Source: Bdellovibrionales bacterium (GTDB lineage: Bacteria; Bdellovibrionota; UBA1018). From it: a stretch of DNA of 64,000 nt. Both the position numbers and the translations under genes were made by a program. Below the pieces are notes generated by a model that had not been told where the DNA came from, searched no databases, and saw only the letters and a list, made by a program, of their open reading frames with translations. Below are positions 33,716-43,888 of this stretch, piece by piece. The stretch is from positions 62,001 to 126,000 of the forward strand of contig JAEUWC010000015.1 in NCBI GenBank assembly GCA_016786465.1, written 5' to 3'. Positions within the stretch are counted from its first letter, which is position 1, and each line of letters begins with the position of its first letter.

Positions 33716-34667
33716 GAACGCGGTCGGAATCCTAGTGTCGGGCGTGATCTTCGCGGGCTGCACGGTTGAACCCTTCAAAACTTGGAACAATCAACTGCGG
33801 GCAGAATTGAATGCACTAAGCCAGGTGGCCCAAGGGAAAAGCAGTCCCTTAGGTGAAAAACCCGCGGTCGATTCGGCCGCCGAAATGGCCAAGGCCGCCC
33901 AGGTGAATGCCGAAGTCCTTCAGGAAATTTTTCGGGTCGTCTGGATTCAGGAAACGATCGACCGCAGTCAGTTTGGGAACTGGGTGGATTCAGCGAACCA
34001 AGGTGCGTCGTTTGACGGGATTTTTAATGGTTTTGTTCATTCAGCTGAATTTAAGAAACTAGAAGAAACCTACGCAAAGACTCCGCACCGATTGGTAGAT
34101 GTTTTTGCGGAAGAACTTTCTTGGCTGCTTTTGGAAATGCCAACCCCCACGGTGCTGAATTCAGCAATGGCAAAACCCATTGCGCGCCCTGATCTTGCGG
34201 GGATGGAAAGGCAGGCGATGGAAGCGGCGGCAGCGATGGTTGTGCCCCCGATTCAGCAAGCGACGATTCGAAAACGCACATCGGCCGATGATCAAGAATG
34301 GCGCAAGCTTCAAAAGACGGAAGCCCTGGTATTGTTTACGCACGCTTCGCCTTTTACGATGAAACGCGTTTTGGGTTCTGAAGCGCTGAAGTTGGTTTCT
34401 GCGTATTCGGGAAACCGTGCAAGACTGGCGCGATGGTATGGGCGGTTTTGCGAAAGAATGAAGGCAACGGGCACGGATTTTGGTCTTCGTGAAAGGAATC
34501 AAGGTACTGCTGAATTTCACGAACGATGGGCGCTTGAAGCGTCCGAAGCGATGCTAAGCTGGGAAATTCTGAACCGACTTCAGCGCCACATGAATCAAAT
34601 GTGGAAGACTTTGGATCCGGAAAGTTATCCAAAAGTGAAGCCTGTCCAGGCAGTCAAAGCCGACTAA
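33705..34667 (+). CDS. Lipoprotein of unknown function
   Basis: 320 aa starting at TTG 33705. The signal ends with a good lipobox, IFAGC, at about residues 15-19. The rest is mostly helical; GIFNGFVHSAEFKKLEE (about 105-121) weakly recalls DUF4214/linker-type repeats, which is not enough to name a family. It is translationally coupled to the barrel-like protein upstream and may be its periplasmic partner. Confidence 0.7.
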   Translation: MHFKNAVGILVSGVIFAGCTVEPFKTWNNQLRAELNALSQVAQGKSSPLGEKPAVDSAAEMAKAAQVNAEVLQEIFRVVWIQETIDRSQFGNWVDSANQGASFDGIFNGFVHSAEFKKLEETYAKTPHRLVDVFAEELSWLLLEMPTPTVLNSAMAKPIARPDLAGMERQAMEAAAAMVVPPIQQATIRKRTSADDQEWRKLQKTEALVLFTHASPFTMKRVLGSEALKLVSAYSGNRARLARWYGRFCERMKATGTDFGLRERNQGTAEFHERWALEASEAMLSWEILNRLQRHMNQMWKTLDPESYPKVKPVQAVKAD

Positions 34668-34726
34668 ATGATACAAGTTGAAAAAAGAATTTCTCTGCGC
34701 GTAAAACCTCAGAGAAAATTAATCCC

Positions 34727-35155
34727 ATGCTACGGGTTTGGGTTTTTCTTCTTCACAGCTTGATCACGCCTTCTTTTGCTAAGCGAATGCCTCCACCCAT
34801 TCTGACTCCGCTGGAAGTCGAAAAGAATCAGATTCAAGTTCGCTTTGTGAACAATCCGTGCCTGACGCGGCAGGGGCTTTGTAGTTTTCAGGTTTTTGTC
34901 ACATCGACCCCGATTGGGAAAAAAGGGGCAAGGGCTTTTGACTGGAAAACCGTGATTTACGAGTCCGATTACATCAAGGACTTGGAACGAGATATCCAAG
35001 AAATTCATCCCAAGTCGCTAGAATTGAAGGATGGCTTGATTCAGGTGACGGACGAATTCGGCTCGACTTACCGCATTGATCCAAAAACGGGTTTTCTCAT
35101 TTCGCCTCACTCGCCGCTTTTCTACGAAAACTGGCCCCAAAAACCGCGATCTTAA
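34727..35155 (+). CDS. Small secreted protein of unknown function
   Basis: 142 aa with a short signal peptide (about 1-18, ending PSFA-KR). Two Cys (CLTRQGLC) could form a disulfide. The rest is beta-like with no recognisable family. Its stop is followed 14 bp later by the BKACE gene, so the two may be co-transcribed; I see no functional link. Confidence 0.65.
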   Translation: MLRVWVFLLHSLITPSFAKRMPPPILTPLEVEKNQIQVRFVNNPCLTRQGLCSFQVFVTSTPIGKKGARAFDWKTVIYESDYIKDLERDIQEIHPKSLELKDGLIQVTDEFGSTYRIDPKTGFLISPHSPLFYENWPQKPRS

Positions 35156-35160
35156 GCTAG

Positions 35161-35988
<828 letters not shown>

Positions 35989-36005
35989 ACCGTCAGCTTT
36001 GCGGA

Positions 36006-37343
36006 CTATTGAAAAAGCTGGGGCGGGATATCGATTCCCGCTTCTTTTAATTTGTCGATAAACTTGGGCGCGTAGCCAGGGCTTTTGAAAATGCCTTTTT
36101 CGGGGGCGCCCGGCATCTGGGGTCCTAGTTCAAATTCGTAAAGTTCCTGCATCGTAATCGCATCTTGTTCAAGACCCGTGATTTCAGAAATCTGAACCAC
36201 CCGGCGCTTGCCGCTTCGAAAGCGTTTCACCTGAACCACCAATTCGACCGCCGAAACGATCTGGCGTCGAATGGCACTTAAAGGAAGTTCGCTTCCGGCC
36301 AGCATGCAGTAAGTTTCAAGTTTTCCCAGCGCATCCCGCGCGGTGTTTGCGTGAATCGTTGAATAAGACCCCGGATGGCCGCTGTTCATCGCAGTCAAAA
36401 GATCAAAGGCTTCGGCACCACGAATTTCTCCAAGCAAAACGCGATCTGGCCGCATGCGAAGGGCGTTTCGAATCAAGTCGCGCGCAGTGACTGCCGGAAG
36501 GGTTAGGCTTGGGGCCTTGGTTTGAAGGCGCACGGAATTGGGATGATCCAAAGCCAGTTCCGGAGTGTCTTCGATCGTGACGATTCGTTCGCTTTTTGGA
36601 ATCAAACCCAGAAGCGAGTTCATCAGGGTTGTTTTTCCGGAACCCGTACCGCCTGAAATCAGAATATTGATCCTAGCCACCACACAAGCATTCAGAAAAT
36701 ACGCGATCTTGCGATCCATCATTTCTGAATTCATCAAGTTTTCTAGGGTGTAACGATGGGTTGGAAATTTTCGAATCGTGACCGCAGGCCCACTCACAGC
36801 CAAGGGCGGTACAATGATGTTCACGCGCGAACCGTCGGGCAAAATGGCGTCCACGATCGGAGAATCTGCAGACAAAACACGTCCCGTAAAATCCAAGATG
36901 TTTCGGATCAAACGATTCAATTCGGTCAGGTCCGAAATCGCAATGCCTGAAAAGATGATCTTCCCGCCAGTTTCGACCATGACGTTTCGGGTGTCGTTGA
37001 TCATGATTTCGGTGATGGCCGGATCCTTCATGAAAGTTTCCAGAATCCCCATATCCGGCATGCGGATGGGTTGGACCGAAATGTTCGGAGCAATTGAACG
37101 AACGCCAGTTGCGGACGGCGAAGTCGGACCAGCAGCCGGCCTAGGGCGTGGAATTCCAGTTTCGGTGCGATCCGTTTGCGCCGCCTGCGCTGTTTGCGCA
37201 CGAAGTGCGGTAGCCGAAGGAAGCGCCGCAATTTCTTTCGCCGACTGAACGCGAAGATGCGGATCGGTTCGGTCGGTATCCGGCCCTTCGAATCCGGTGG
37301 CAGTACCGGTGTTAGCAGTGGTGGGTGCTTTTCGAATCCCCAT
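36006..37343 (-). CDS. cpaF: CpaF/TadA-type secretion ATPase
   Basis: 445 aa. Residues 1-110 are Thr/Ala/Arg-rich and probably disordered; the N-terminal domain of the CpaF family (ITEIMINDTRNVMVETGG) begins at about 130. The ATPase has Walker A SGGTGSGKTTLMNSL (about 229-243), an Asp box IEDTPELALDHPN, Walker B LLGEIRGAEAFDLL and the His box SGHPGSYSTIHANTARD. It drives assembly of Tad/Flp-type pili or similar secretion machines, but no other Tad gene is next to it. The disordered start is long for the family. Confidence 0.9.
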   Translation of the reverse strand: MGIRKAPTTANTGTATGFEGPDTDRTDPHLRVQSAKEIAALPSATALRAQTAQAAQTDRTETGIPRPRPAAGPTSPSATGVRSIAPNISVQPIRMPDMGILETFMKDPAITEIMINDTRNVMVETGGKIIFSGIAISDLTELNRLIRNILDFTGRVLSADSPIVDAILPDGSRVNIIVPPLAVSGPAVTIRKFPTHRYTLENLMNSEMMDRKIAYFLNACVVARINILISGGTGSGKTTLMNSLLGLIPKSERIVTIEDTPELALDHPNSVRLQTKAPSLTLPAVTARDLIRNALRMRPDRVLLGEIRGAEAFDLLTAMNSGHPGSYSTIHANTARDALGKLETYCMLAGSELPLSAIRRQIVSAVELVVQVKRFRSGKRRVVQISEITGLEQDAITMQELYEFELGPQMPGAPEKGIFKSPGYAPKFIDKLKEAGIDIPPQLFQ

Positions 37344-37408
37344 AGCAGTCTTTGATTTTAGTGCATTTGCTGGGGGGCGTCTGCGGGCAATAATTTCCTA
37401 GCGCGGAC

Positions 37409-38638
37409 CTAGTTCGTAGGGTCTGTGTGGGTGCTTCCCAGCCAAAGGGTGTAGTCCAGGTCGGGTTCGTCAGCGAAAAGCATGACCATTCGATCGACTC
37501 CCATCGCAATTCCGGCAGATGGCGGCATTCCTTCTTCAAGGGCTTGAATGAAGCCTTCGTCAATCGGTGTTGAAGGAAATTCCGGACCATAAGTTTTCAC
37601 CCGGGTTTCCATGTCCTTTTCGAATCGCTTTCGTTGCTCGATGGGATTCGTCAGTTCTTCAAACGCGTTCCCCAGTTCAAGGCCCGCAGCGTAGACTTCA
37701 AAACGCTTGGCCCAGCTTGTGCCATCGGAATCTTGATCAATCACGGCCAAGGCTGACTGGGACGCCGGATACCGAGTCACAAAAACCGCCTGTTCATCCG
37801 GAAGTCTAGGTTCAATACAGTTCATCCAGATCCGAAAATAAAGATCATCCCAACTTTCGTCGGCGCGTGCTTCTTTCAGATTGAGCCGTTGACAGTGCTT
37901 CCATAGGTCTTCGGCCTTGGAATTTTGAACCAGATCAATTCCAACGAATTCTTGGAAAAGATCGCGAACACGCAGTCGGGGCCAGGGCGTCTTTACCGAA
38001 ATGCGCTTTCCCTGAAACTGAATTTCCGGCTTTCCAAAAAGATCCATTGCCAGCTTTTCAAAAAGGTTTTCGACATCTGCCATCACGTCTTCGTAGCCGG
38101 AAAATGCTCGGTACCATTCCAGCATCGTGAATTCCGGATGGTGGGTGGTGCTTTTGGGTTCGGAACGAAAAGCCGGACAGATCTGAAAAATTTTTTCTAA
38201 GCCGCCGACTAAAAGCCGTTTCATTGCAAATTCAGGAGATGTGGGAAGGTACGCCCCCGTGGTCGTTGCGATCGGGCGGATGTGGGTTTCCATTCCTGGG
38301 CAAGGGACCAAAAGGGGGGTTCGCGTTTCCAGAAAGTCCTGGCGCAAAAAAAAGTTCCGAATTCCGGATTCGACCTGACTTCGAAACTTCATTCCTTTAA
38401 GTCGGCGCGGGTCTGAAATTCTTTGCGTGAAACTTTCACGGCGCATTCTGTCCGCCGTGATTTTGGAAGCCGTCAGAACTTCGACATGACCCTTTGGGTC
38501 GATCGCCACCCAGTCCCCTGGTTTGGCGCCATGTGTCGCCTTTACTTTCACTTGGGATCTTTGGCCGCGTCGAAGAAGCAGAACTTTGTCTTCTTCAATC
38601 GCCAAAATTCTACCCAAAGTTTTTCCCAAAAAAGGCAT
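37409..38638 (-). CDS. epmA: EpmA/GenX-like EF-P lysine ligase (class II LysRS-like) with N-terminal extension
   Basis: 409 aa. The class II synthetase core has FRSEPKSTTHHPEFTMLEWY (about 157-176), the motif AVFVTRYPASQSALAV, ELGNAFEELTNP and SAGIAMGVDRMVML near the C-terminus, and lacks the anticodon-binding domain of full lysyl-tRNA synthetase. EpmA attaches (R)-beta-lysine to elongation factor P. About 75 residues precede the usual EpmA start and look like a small OB/beta domain (GRILAIEEDKVLLLRRGQRS), which is unusual. The EF-P and EpmB genes are not in this window. The start at 38638 has an ordinary upstream. Confidence 0.82.
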   Translation of the reverse strand: MPFLGKTLGRILAIEEDKVLLLRRGQRSQVKVKATHGAKPGDWVAIDPKGHVEVLTASKITADRMRRESFTQRISDPRRLKGMKFRSQVESGIRNFFLRQDFLETRTPLLVPCPGMETHIRPIATTTGAYLPTSPEFAMKRLLVGGLEKIFQICPAFRSEPKSTTHHPEFTMLEWYRAFSGYEDVMADVENLFEKLAMDLFGKPEIQFQGKRISVKTPWPRLRVRDLFQEFVGIDLVQNSKAEDLWKHCQRLNLKEARADESWDDLYFRIWMNCIEPRLPDEQAVFVTRYPASQSALAVIDQDSDGTSWAKRFEVYAAGLELGNAFEELTNPIEQRKRFEKDMETRVKTYGPEFPSTPIDEGFIQALEEGMPPSAGIAMGVDRMVMLFADEPDLDYTLWLGSTHTDPTN

Positions 38639-38868
38639 CCCTGGGATTTAGGATTTGCAGTCCGGAAGCACAATAGGAAAATCTAGCCCATGTCGCCAAG
38701 CGCGACAGCAACTGTTGCAAATGGCAACGGTTTTAACCGAAAATTTGGTTGTAAGTCCCTGAAATGACTAGCAGACTAAGTTGGTACCTGAATTGCTCTA
38801 AGTACATAGGTGTGAGGGCCTGAAGGGGTCGTCATTCAATTAACAAATCATGATCGAGGAGATCTAAA
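38639..38868. promoter_or_regulatory. 230-bp intergenic region upstream of the Ala/Pro/Lys-rich gene
   Basis: It holds a strong ribosome site (GAGGAGAT, just before the ATG at 38869) and a long leader with several short inverted repeats such as GTTGCAAATGGCAAC. I could not fix a -35/-10 pair, and it does not match a riboswitch consensus I know. Confidence 0.4.
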
Positions 38869-39069
38869 ATGAAAAAGCTAATCGTTGCTCTAGTCCTAGC
38901 TGCATTCTCAATGCCTGCTTTCGCTCAAGACGGCGCTGCTCCAGCAGCTCCAGCAGCTCCTGCTGCAGACGCTCCAGCGGCTCCAGCTGCAGACGCTCCG
39001 AAAAAAGAAAAGAAGCATAAGAAAGAAAAGAAAGCCAAGAAAGAAAAGAAAGCCAAGAAAGCTGAGTAA
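38869..39069 (+). CDS. Small secreted Ala/Pro- and Lys-rich protein
   Basis: 66 aa with a signal peptide (MKKLIVALVLAAFSMPAFA-Q), a middle of APAAPAADAP repeats (about 24-44) and a tail of repeated KKEKKAKK units. Very strong ribosome site, Ala codons confined to GCT/GCA/GCG, and a strong terminator downstream point to high expression. The basic tail would bind acidic polymers such as DNA, teichoic-like or LPS phosphate groups; the repeats suggest flexibility. No family name. Stands alone between the EpmA-like gene (divergent) and the histidine kinase. Confidence 0.8.
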   Translation: MKKLIVALVLAAFSMPAFAQDGAAPAAPAAPAADAPAAPAADAPKKEKKHKKEKKAKKEKKAKKAE

Positions 39070-39114
39070 TCGCTTTCAAGCAAACGATTCAGCTTTGTTA
39101 GGCTGATTGTGATT

Positions 39115-39151
39115 CCGGGGGTGATCGAAAGATCACTCCCGGTTTTTTTTT
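39115..39151 (+). terminator. Strong rho-independent terminator
   Basis: A 12-bp stem (CCGGGGGTGATC paired with GATCACTCCCGG, one G-U) with a GAAA tetraloop is followed by nine T. It is 46 bp after the stop of the small Ala/Pro/Lys-rich gene. Confidence 0.95.
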
Positions 39152-39185
39152 GGCGATCGCAGCCCGTCTTCGCTAACGTGAACCT

Positions 39186-40646
39186 ATGTGGCGTTGGCTT
39201 AAAGCGGGAAAAGGGACATGGCGGAAGGTTCGTTTGAGCCTTCGGCGCATGGACCTTCAGACAAAGGTTTCATTGATCCTTACGGCGGTTGTCGTCCCGA
39301 CTTTCGTCATTGTTCTTTCGGTTCAGAATCAATTCGCAAGCCCCATTCTAAAGGACGAACTGAAGCAATTAGGGATCAGCACGGGAAGATCCCTGGCGCG
39401 ATTGATTGTTTCCAGGCGTTGGCTTCAGTCTCCTGACGCCGGAAAGTTGATTGAAAGCGCGGTTCAGGAAATCGCATCGACCCAGCCCAACATCATTCGA
39501 ATCGACGTCATCATTCGGGATTCCGTCACGAACGAAATCAAGATCATGGGATCCAATTTTGAAAACGATTCTACCAACACGACTCGGACCCTGGGACCGT
39601 ATTCGGATCAAATCCAAGCTGAAATCGTGACCGATGACGATGACGACGAAAGTTGGGACATCTATGTTCCAATCGAACAGCGCTTTCGAGACGTGAAGCT
39701 GCAGCGCAAATTTTACGGCGTGGTTCACATTGTCGTTTCGCTGAAATTCATTTCACGCCTGATTGACGCGTTTGAAAGGGTTGCTGCCGGTGCTGCAGCG
39801 TTTTCGGTCGTTAGCTTGATTTTGCTTCTGAGCTACTTTCTTCGCCGAACTTTGGAAAACGACCGCCGCCTGCGTGAAGCTGAAACGCAGAACATTCAGT
39901 TGTCTGAACAGCTTCACGAAGCGGAACGGCAGCTGATGAACAGTGAAAAACTGGCCGTTATGGGGCAATTGACAGCTAGCTTTGCGCATGAAATCGGAAC
40001 ACCGCTAAACGCCGTTGGCGGCCACTTGCAGCTTTTGAAAGAAGAATCGGGAATTGATTCCGAACGCATACAGATCATCGGCGATCAGTTGAACAAGATC
40101 GAAGGCATTGTTCGAAACTTTCTGCAAAGCACCGCGAAACCTTCGTCCCAGCGTCAGTTGGTGGACGTGAACAAGATCGTCGATCGAACCCTGGGAATTG
40201 TACGCCCACGTATCGAAGCCATTGGTGTTGATATCCGCAAGGAATTGGATCGCGAAATGGGTCCAATCCGCGCGGTTCCAGTCGAAATTGAACAGATCCT
40301 TTTGAACTTGGTGAACAATAGCCTAGACAGCATGAAGTCCAAGAAAGCCAAGAAAGACCGGTCTAGGGCGTTGCTGGAAGTTTCAACTTCGATGCGCCAG
40401 GAAGGTGGCCGGGATTGGGCTTTTGTCGAAATCTATGACACGGGCGAAGGGATCGGTAAGGCCGACCTTGAAAACGTCCTAAAGCCTTTCTTTTCGACCA
40501 AAGGGCCCCGTGAAGGAACCGGCTTGGGGCTGACCATCTGTCAGGAACTGGCTAGGAAGTACGGCGGGGACCTGGAAATCGATTCTAAGGAAGGGGTTTG
40601 GACGCGGGTCACCCTGAAAGTCCCATATCAAACCAGGCTTTCCTAG
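39186..40646 (+). CDS. Membrane sensor histidine kinase (NtrB/ZraS-like)
   Basis: 486 aa. A transmembrane helix at about 28-47 and another at about 200-220 flank a periplasmic sensor (about 50-195) containing an acidic run (TDDDDDES). A coiled linker leads to the kinase core: H268 in SFAHEIGTPLNAVGGH, then N-box LLNLVNNSLDSM, G-boxes YDTGEGIG and GTGLGLTICQ. The next gene is the NtrC-type regulator, 28 bp downstream, so they are a cognate pair. The signal sensed is unknown. Confidence 0.93.
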   Translation: MWRWLKAGKGTWRKVRLSLRRMDLQTKVSLILTAVVVPTFVIVLSVQNQFASPILKDELKQLGISTGRSLARLIVSRRWLQSPDAGKLIESAVQEIASTQPNIIRIDVIIRDSVTNEIKIMGSNFENDSTNTTRTLGPYSDQIQAEIVTDDDDDESWDIYVPIEQRFRDVKLQRKFYGVVHIVVSLKFISRLIDAFERVAAGAAAFSVVSLILLLSYFLRRTLENDRRLREAETQNIQLSEQLHEAERQLMNSEKLAVMGQLTASFAHEIGTPLNAVGGHLQLLKEESGIDSERIQIIGDQLNKIEGIVRNFLQSTAKPSSQRQLVDVNKIVDRTLGIVRPRIEAIGVDIRKELDREMGPIRAVPVEIEQILLNLVNNSLDSMKSKKAKKDRSRALLEVSTSMRQEGGRDWAFVEIYDTGEGIGKADLENVLKPFFSTKGPREGTGLGLTICQELARKYGGDLEIDSKEGVWTRVTLKVPYQTRLS

Positions 40647-40674
40647 ATCCCGGTTCCATGGTTAATCTGGCCCC

Positions 40675-42054
40675 ATGCGTATCTTGGTCATCGACGACGA
40701 TGAAGTCATGCGGAAACTGGTCCGCGAAGTCCTGTTGAAGGATGGACATCAAGTCGAAATGGCGGGAAGTGGTGAAGCCGCGATCCCTTTTCTAAAAAAA
40801 GAAGTCTTCCCAATCGTCGTCACTGACGTTCGCATGCTGGACTTGGGCGGGATGGACGTTCTTCGCGAAGTGAAGAAAAGAAATCCCGAATCCGTCGTGA
40901 TTTTGATGACCGGTTTCGGAAGCATGGACGGAGCCATTGAAGCCATTCGCGAAGGCGCCTTTGATTACATCAGTAAGCCCTTCAAGATCGATGACCTGAA
41001 GGCGCTGGTCAAAAGGGCCGCGGATCATTGGGAATCGCTTCGCAGTCGACCCAAAGGGACGCAGCAAACGGGAAGCCCGGCTTTAGACGTCAGCCAAAAA
41101 GGATTGATCGGGAAGTCCGCCAAGATTATTGAAATTTATAAGACTTTGGCACGTGCGGCTTTAAGTCAAAGCAACGTCCTAGTGACCGGGGAAAGTGGAA
41201 CCGGAAAAGAATTGGTTGCGCGTGCAATTCATGAAAATTCGCAACGGCGACAAAAACCCTTCGTTGCAGTGAACTGCGGCGCCCTTGCCGAAAATCTTTT
41301 AGAAAGCGAACTTTTTGGGCACGTGCGCGGAGCATTCACAGGTGCGACCCACGACAAAAAAGGGCTTTTTGAAGAAGCCAATGGGGGAACGCTTTTCCTA
41401 GACGAAATCGGAGACGTTTCAGCCCCTCTTCAGATCAAGCTTCTGCGCGTGCTTCAAGAAGGTGAAATGAAGCCGGTGGGCTCGAACGAAACCCGCCGCG
41501 TGGATGTTCGTTTGATTGCGGCGACCCACCGGGATTTGGGCGCTTTGGTGAGCCAAGAAAAGTTTCGCGAAGACCTTTATTATCGGCTGAAAGTGATTGA
41601 AATTTCGATCCCTCCGCTAAGGGAACGAAAAGAAGACATCCCGCAATTGGTCGAAGTTTTCTTGATTCGCTATTCCGAAAAAAACGGAAAGCAGATTTCG
41701 CACGTTTCAGACGAAGCAATGAAGTACCTGAACGGATATTCCTGGCCGGGAAACGTCCGGGAACTGGAACATTCGATTGAACGCGCAGTCGCCTTGACCA
41801 AGACTTCGGTTCTTTACCCCGAAGACTTGCCACTTGAAATTCGAGAACCTTCAAGCCCTGATTTAGCTGGGACAGGTAGTGGTGTTGCGGGAAATCAGCC
41901 GAATTCCTTGGAAGATATTGAAAAACTTCACATCCTGCGGGTCCTTCAGGAAAACGGCTACAACAAATCCAAAGCCGCCGATGCGCTGGGAATTGACCGA
42001 GCTACCCTGTATCGGAAGGCATCACGTTACGGAATTGATTTGCGTGGAAAATAG
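40675..42054 (+). CDS. NtrC-family sigma54-dependent response regulator
   Basis: 459 aa, complete. Receiver domain 1-120 with acidic pocket DDDE and phospho-acceptor D51 (VVTDVRM); AAA+ with Walker A GESGTGKE (172-179), GAFTGA (219-224), Walker [12 protein letters not shown] and arginine finger FREDLYYRL; Fis-type HTH at the C-terminus ([18 protein letters not shown]). It activates sigma54 promoters when phosphorylated by the kinase just upstream. Overlaps the Nudix gene by 11 bp. Confidence 0.96.
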   Translation: MRILVIDDDEVMRKLVREVLLKDGHQVEMAGSGEAAIPFLKKEVFPIVVTDVRMLDLGGMDVLREVKKRNPESVVILMTGFGSMDGAIEAIREGAFDYISKPFKIDDLKALVKRAADHWESLRSRPKGTQQTGSPALDVSQKGLIGKSAKIIEIYKTLARAALSQSNVLVTGESGTGKELVARAIHENSQRRQKPFVAVNCGALAENLLESELFGHVRGAFTGATHDKKGLFEEANGGTLFLDEIGDVSAPLQIKLLRVLQEGEMKPVGSNETRRVDVRLIAATHRDLGALVSQEKFREDLYYRLKVIEISIPPLRERKEDIPQLVEVFLIRYSEKNGKQISHVSDEAMKYLNGYSWPGNVRELEHSIERAVALTKTSVLYPEDLPLEIREPSSPDLAGTGSGVAGNQPNSLEDIEKLHILRVLQENGYNKSKAADALGIDRATLYRKASRYGIDLRGK

Positions 42055-42625
42055 CTGGAAGAAAAAAGTACAAGAATCCTTGGCGCTGGATTTGCCGTAT
42101 TTTTCAAGGCCCCTTCCGATGGAAGGCACGCCGGCATCGGTTTTGGTCTTGTTGCATTTCCAGGGGGACGATCCTGGAATTCTTCTGACCCGTCGAACCG
42201 AACAGGTTGAAACCCACAAGGGACAGATCGCTTTTCCCGGCGGAATGCGCGACGAACAAGACGGATCCGAAGTCGAAACGGCTTTACGGGAAACCGAGGA
42301 AGAAGTCGGAATTCATCGGGATCATGTGGAAGTTTTAGGGACCCTGCCCAAGTTCTGGGTGCGTTCTGGGTTTTTGGTCACGCCGGTCGTCGCCGTTCTG
42401 AAGGCCCCGGTCGATTCCATTCAGTTTTCCATCAGCCAGCAGGAAATCGACGAGGTTTTCTGGGTCAGTTTCAGCCAGTTAGCGGCGCCAGGTGTTTACC
42501 AGCAGGAACCCTTTCGGGTCGGAAACCTGGTTTATCCCATCCATGTCTACCAAGTCGGGCGCCATCGCGTCTGGGGCGCGACTGGAGCAATGATCAAGAA
42601 CCTTCTCGATCGTTTGCAGTCCTAG
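42044..42625 (+). CDS. Nudix hydrolase, CoA pyrophosphatase-like
   Basis: 193 aa from GTG 42044, inside the end of the response regulator gene; other starts are possible. The Nudix box G-x5-E-x7-REUxEExGU is complete (GGMRDEQDGSEVETALRETEEE in two parts, about 63-86). KGQIAFPGG before it and the VYQVGRHRVWGATGAMI end fit the NudL/CoA diphosphatase group. It would hydrolyse a nucleotide diphosphate derivative in the cytoplasm. Confidence 0.88.
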   Translation: MENSWKKKVQESLALDLPYFSRPLPMEGTPASVLVLLHFQGDDPGILLTRRTEQVETHKGQIAFPGGMRDEQDGSEVETALRETEEEVGIHRDHVEVLGTLPKFWVRSGFLVTPVVAVLKAPVDSIQFSISQQEIDEVFWVSFSQLAAPGVYQQEPFRVGNLVYPIHVYQVGRHRVWGATGAMIKNLLDRLQS

Positions 42626-42650
42626 ATTTTGACGTTTAGAATCAGGCCAT

Positions 42651-43190
42651 ATGATTCGTTTCCTAATGAGCGTCTTTTTTTGCATCTTGTTTTCTGGATC
42701 CGCGGTCCTGGCCGACGAAATTGAAACCGTGCAAGCACAGCCGGCGAAGACCAAGTCTGAACCTTTCAAAGGAAAGGCACCGACTGAAAACTGGGGCTTT
42801 AGCGGGCTCACGGGTGCGGGCGTTTATGGTTCCAAAGGCGGTGTCACTTTAACCGCCGGGCTTTCAAAAAAGATTTTGGACCGTGGATTTTTGTCCGACA
42901 TCAATAACCAGGTTCACGTCGAAGTTCAGATGGGACCGCTTTGGGTCTTTTCAAGTCATGCTTGGTATTACAGCACCCACCTTCGTTGGGATTTCATTCA
43001 AGATTCTCAGTGGCGGTTTTACGCGTTAGCGGGCGTTTCAGGCCACGTCACTAGCCAAGCGCTTTTGGATCGATGGACCTTCATTCCACGAACCGGTATC
43101 GGTGCATTTTTCAAATTGATCCCCGGAATTTTTCTTCGCGGTGAACTGAGTCACGAAATGACGGCGATCGGAGTCCACTGGGCCATTTGA
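42651..43190 (+). CDS. Secreted barrel-like protein of unknown function
   Basis: 179 aa with a signal peptide (about 1-21, ending SAVLA-DE). From about residue 45, short amphipathic strands with Gly turns (GLTGAGVYGSKGGVTLTAG, RFYALAGVSGHVTSQ) look like a small outer-membrane barrel. No family recognised. The stop overlaps the start of the next gene (TGATG), so the two are translated together. Confidence 0.7.
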   Translation: MIRFLMSVFFCILFSGSAVLADEIETVQAQPAKTKSEPFKGKAPTENWGFSGLTGAGVYGSKGGVTLTAGLSKKILDRGFLSDINNQVHVEVQMGPLWVFSSHAWYYSTHLRWDFIQDSQWRFYALAGVSGHVTSQALLDRWTFIPRTGIGAFFKLIPGIFLRGELSHEMTAIGVHWAI

Positions 43191-43888
43191 TGAAAGGACC
43201 GCTGGCGTTTCTCATCCTATTGATTTCGTCGGGGGCTTGGGCTCAAAGCCTGAACGTCACTCGAAGTATTCAGGATGGCGGCCAGTTGAAAAAGTTATTG
43301 AAGGTCGTGACTGAATCTCCGAAGCCCGCAGCTTCGGCGCCAGTTGCTCAGCCGGCTTCGCACGCGGGACGGGTCTTTGCCCCGAATCAACCGCCTACGT
43401 TCGTTCAGCCCGTGGGGCAGCCCGGGATGGGAATGGGCGCGGGAATGGGTATGGGTCAGAACGGAATGATGGGGAATCCAAACGGCCAAATGGGACTTGG
43501 CCAAAATGCAATGATGGGCCGAGGCGCAGCCCGAGGCCGCGGAAACCGAATCGTGACCACTGTTTTTTATCCCAGGGTGGTAGGCCTTCAGACCTCGAGT
43601 ACACCTGGACCCAACGGAACCTGGGAATGTTTTCTGGAAGGCGATCGAAAACCGACGGGAAGTCAGAACTACCGCTACTTGACCCAAGCGCAGCAGCGGC
43701 AAATTGAACTTTTCGAAGACGAAGGCGGATGGGATCCCTTGATTTCAAAAAAGGTTCGCCCCGGTGAACGCTTTGCTTCGGTTGGGATGCAGAAAAAGTA
43801 CGGCAACGAAGCCGGAATGGCCCAAATCAGTCAGACGGAATGCTATCGGATGCTGGGTTACACCGTTCCTAAATCACCGACGAAGTGA
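43190..43888 (+). CDS. Secreted protein with Met/Gly/Asn-rich low-complexity segment
   Basis: 232 aa from ATG 43190. Signal peptide (about 1-18, ending GAWA-QS). A Pro/Ala region and then a Met/Gly-rich segment (about 78-112) with repeats such as GMGMGAGMGMGQNG and GQNAMMGRG. The last 100 residues contain one Cys pair (WECFLE and TECYRM) and could be a folded domain. The Met-rich stretch might bind copper or another soft metal, but that is a guess. Coupled to the upstream barrel-like gene. Confidence 0.7.
   Translation: MKGPLAFLILLISSGAWAQSLNVTRSIQDGGQLKKLLKVVTESPKPAASAPVAQPASHAGRVFAPNQPPTFVQPVGQPGMGMGAGMGMGQNGMMGNPNGQMGLGQNAMMGRGAARGRGNRIVTTVFYPRVVGLQTSSTPGPNGTWECFLEGDRKPTGSQNYRYLTQAQQRQIELFEDEGGWDPLISKKVRPGERFASVGMQKKYGNEAGMAQISQTECYRMLGYTVPKSPTK

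Noticed and set aside
38640-38868. Possible c-di-GMP or other riboswitch upstream of a highly expressed small gene
   Set aside because: No match to the GEMM core or another consensus I know; only small hairpins are visible.
38920-39000. Short direct repeats that could suggest a CRISPR or minisatellite
   Set aside because: They encode the APAAPAAD repeats of a small secreted protein and have no spacer pattern.
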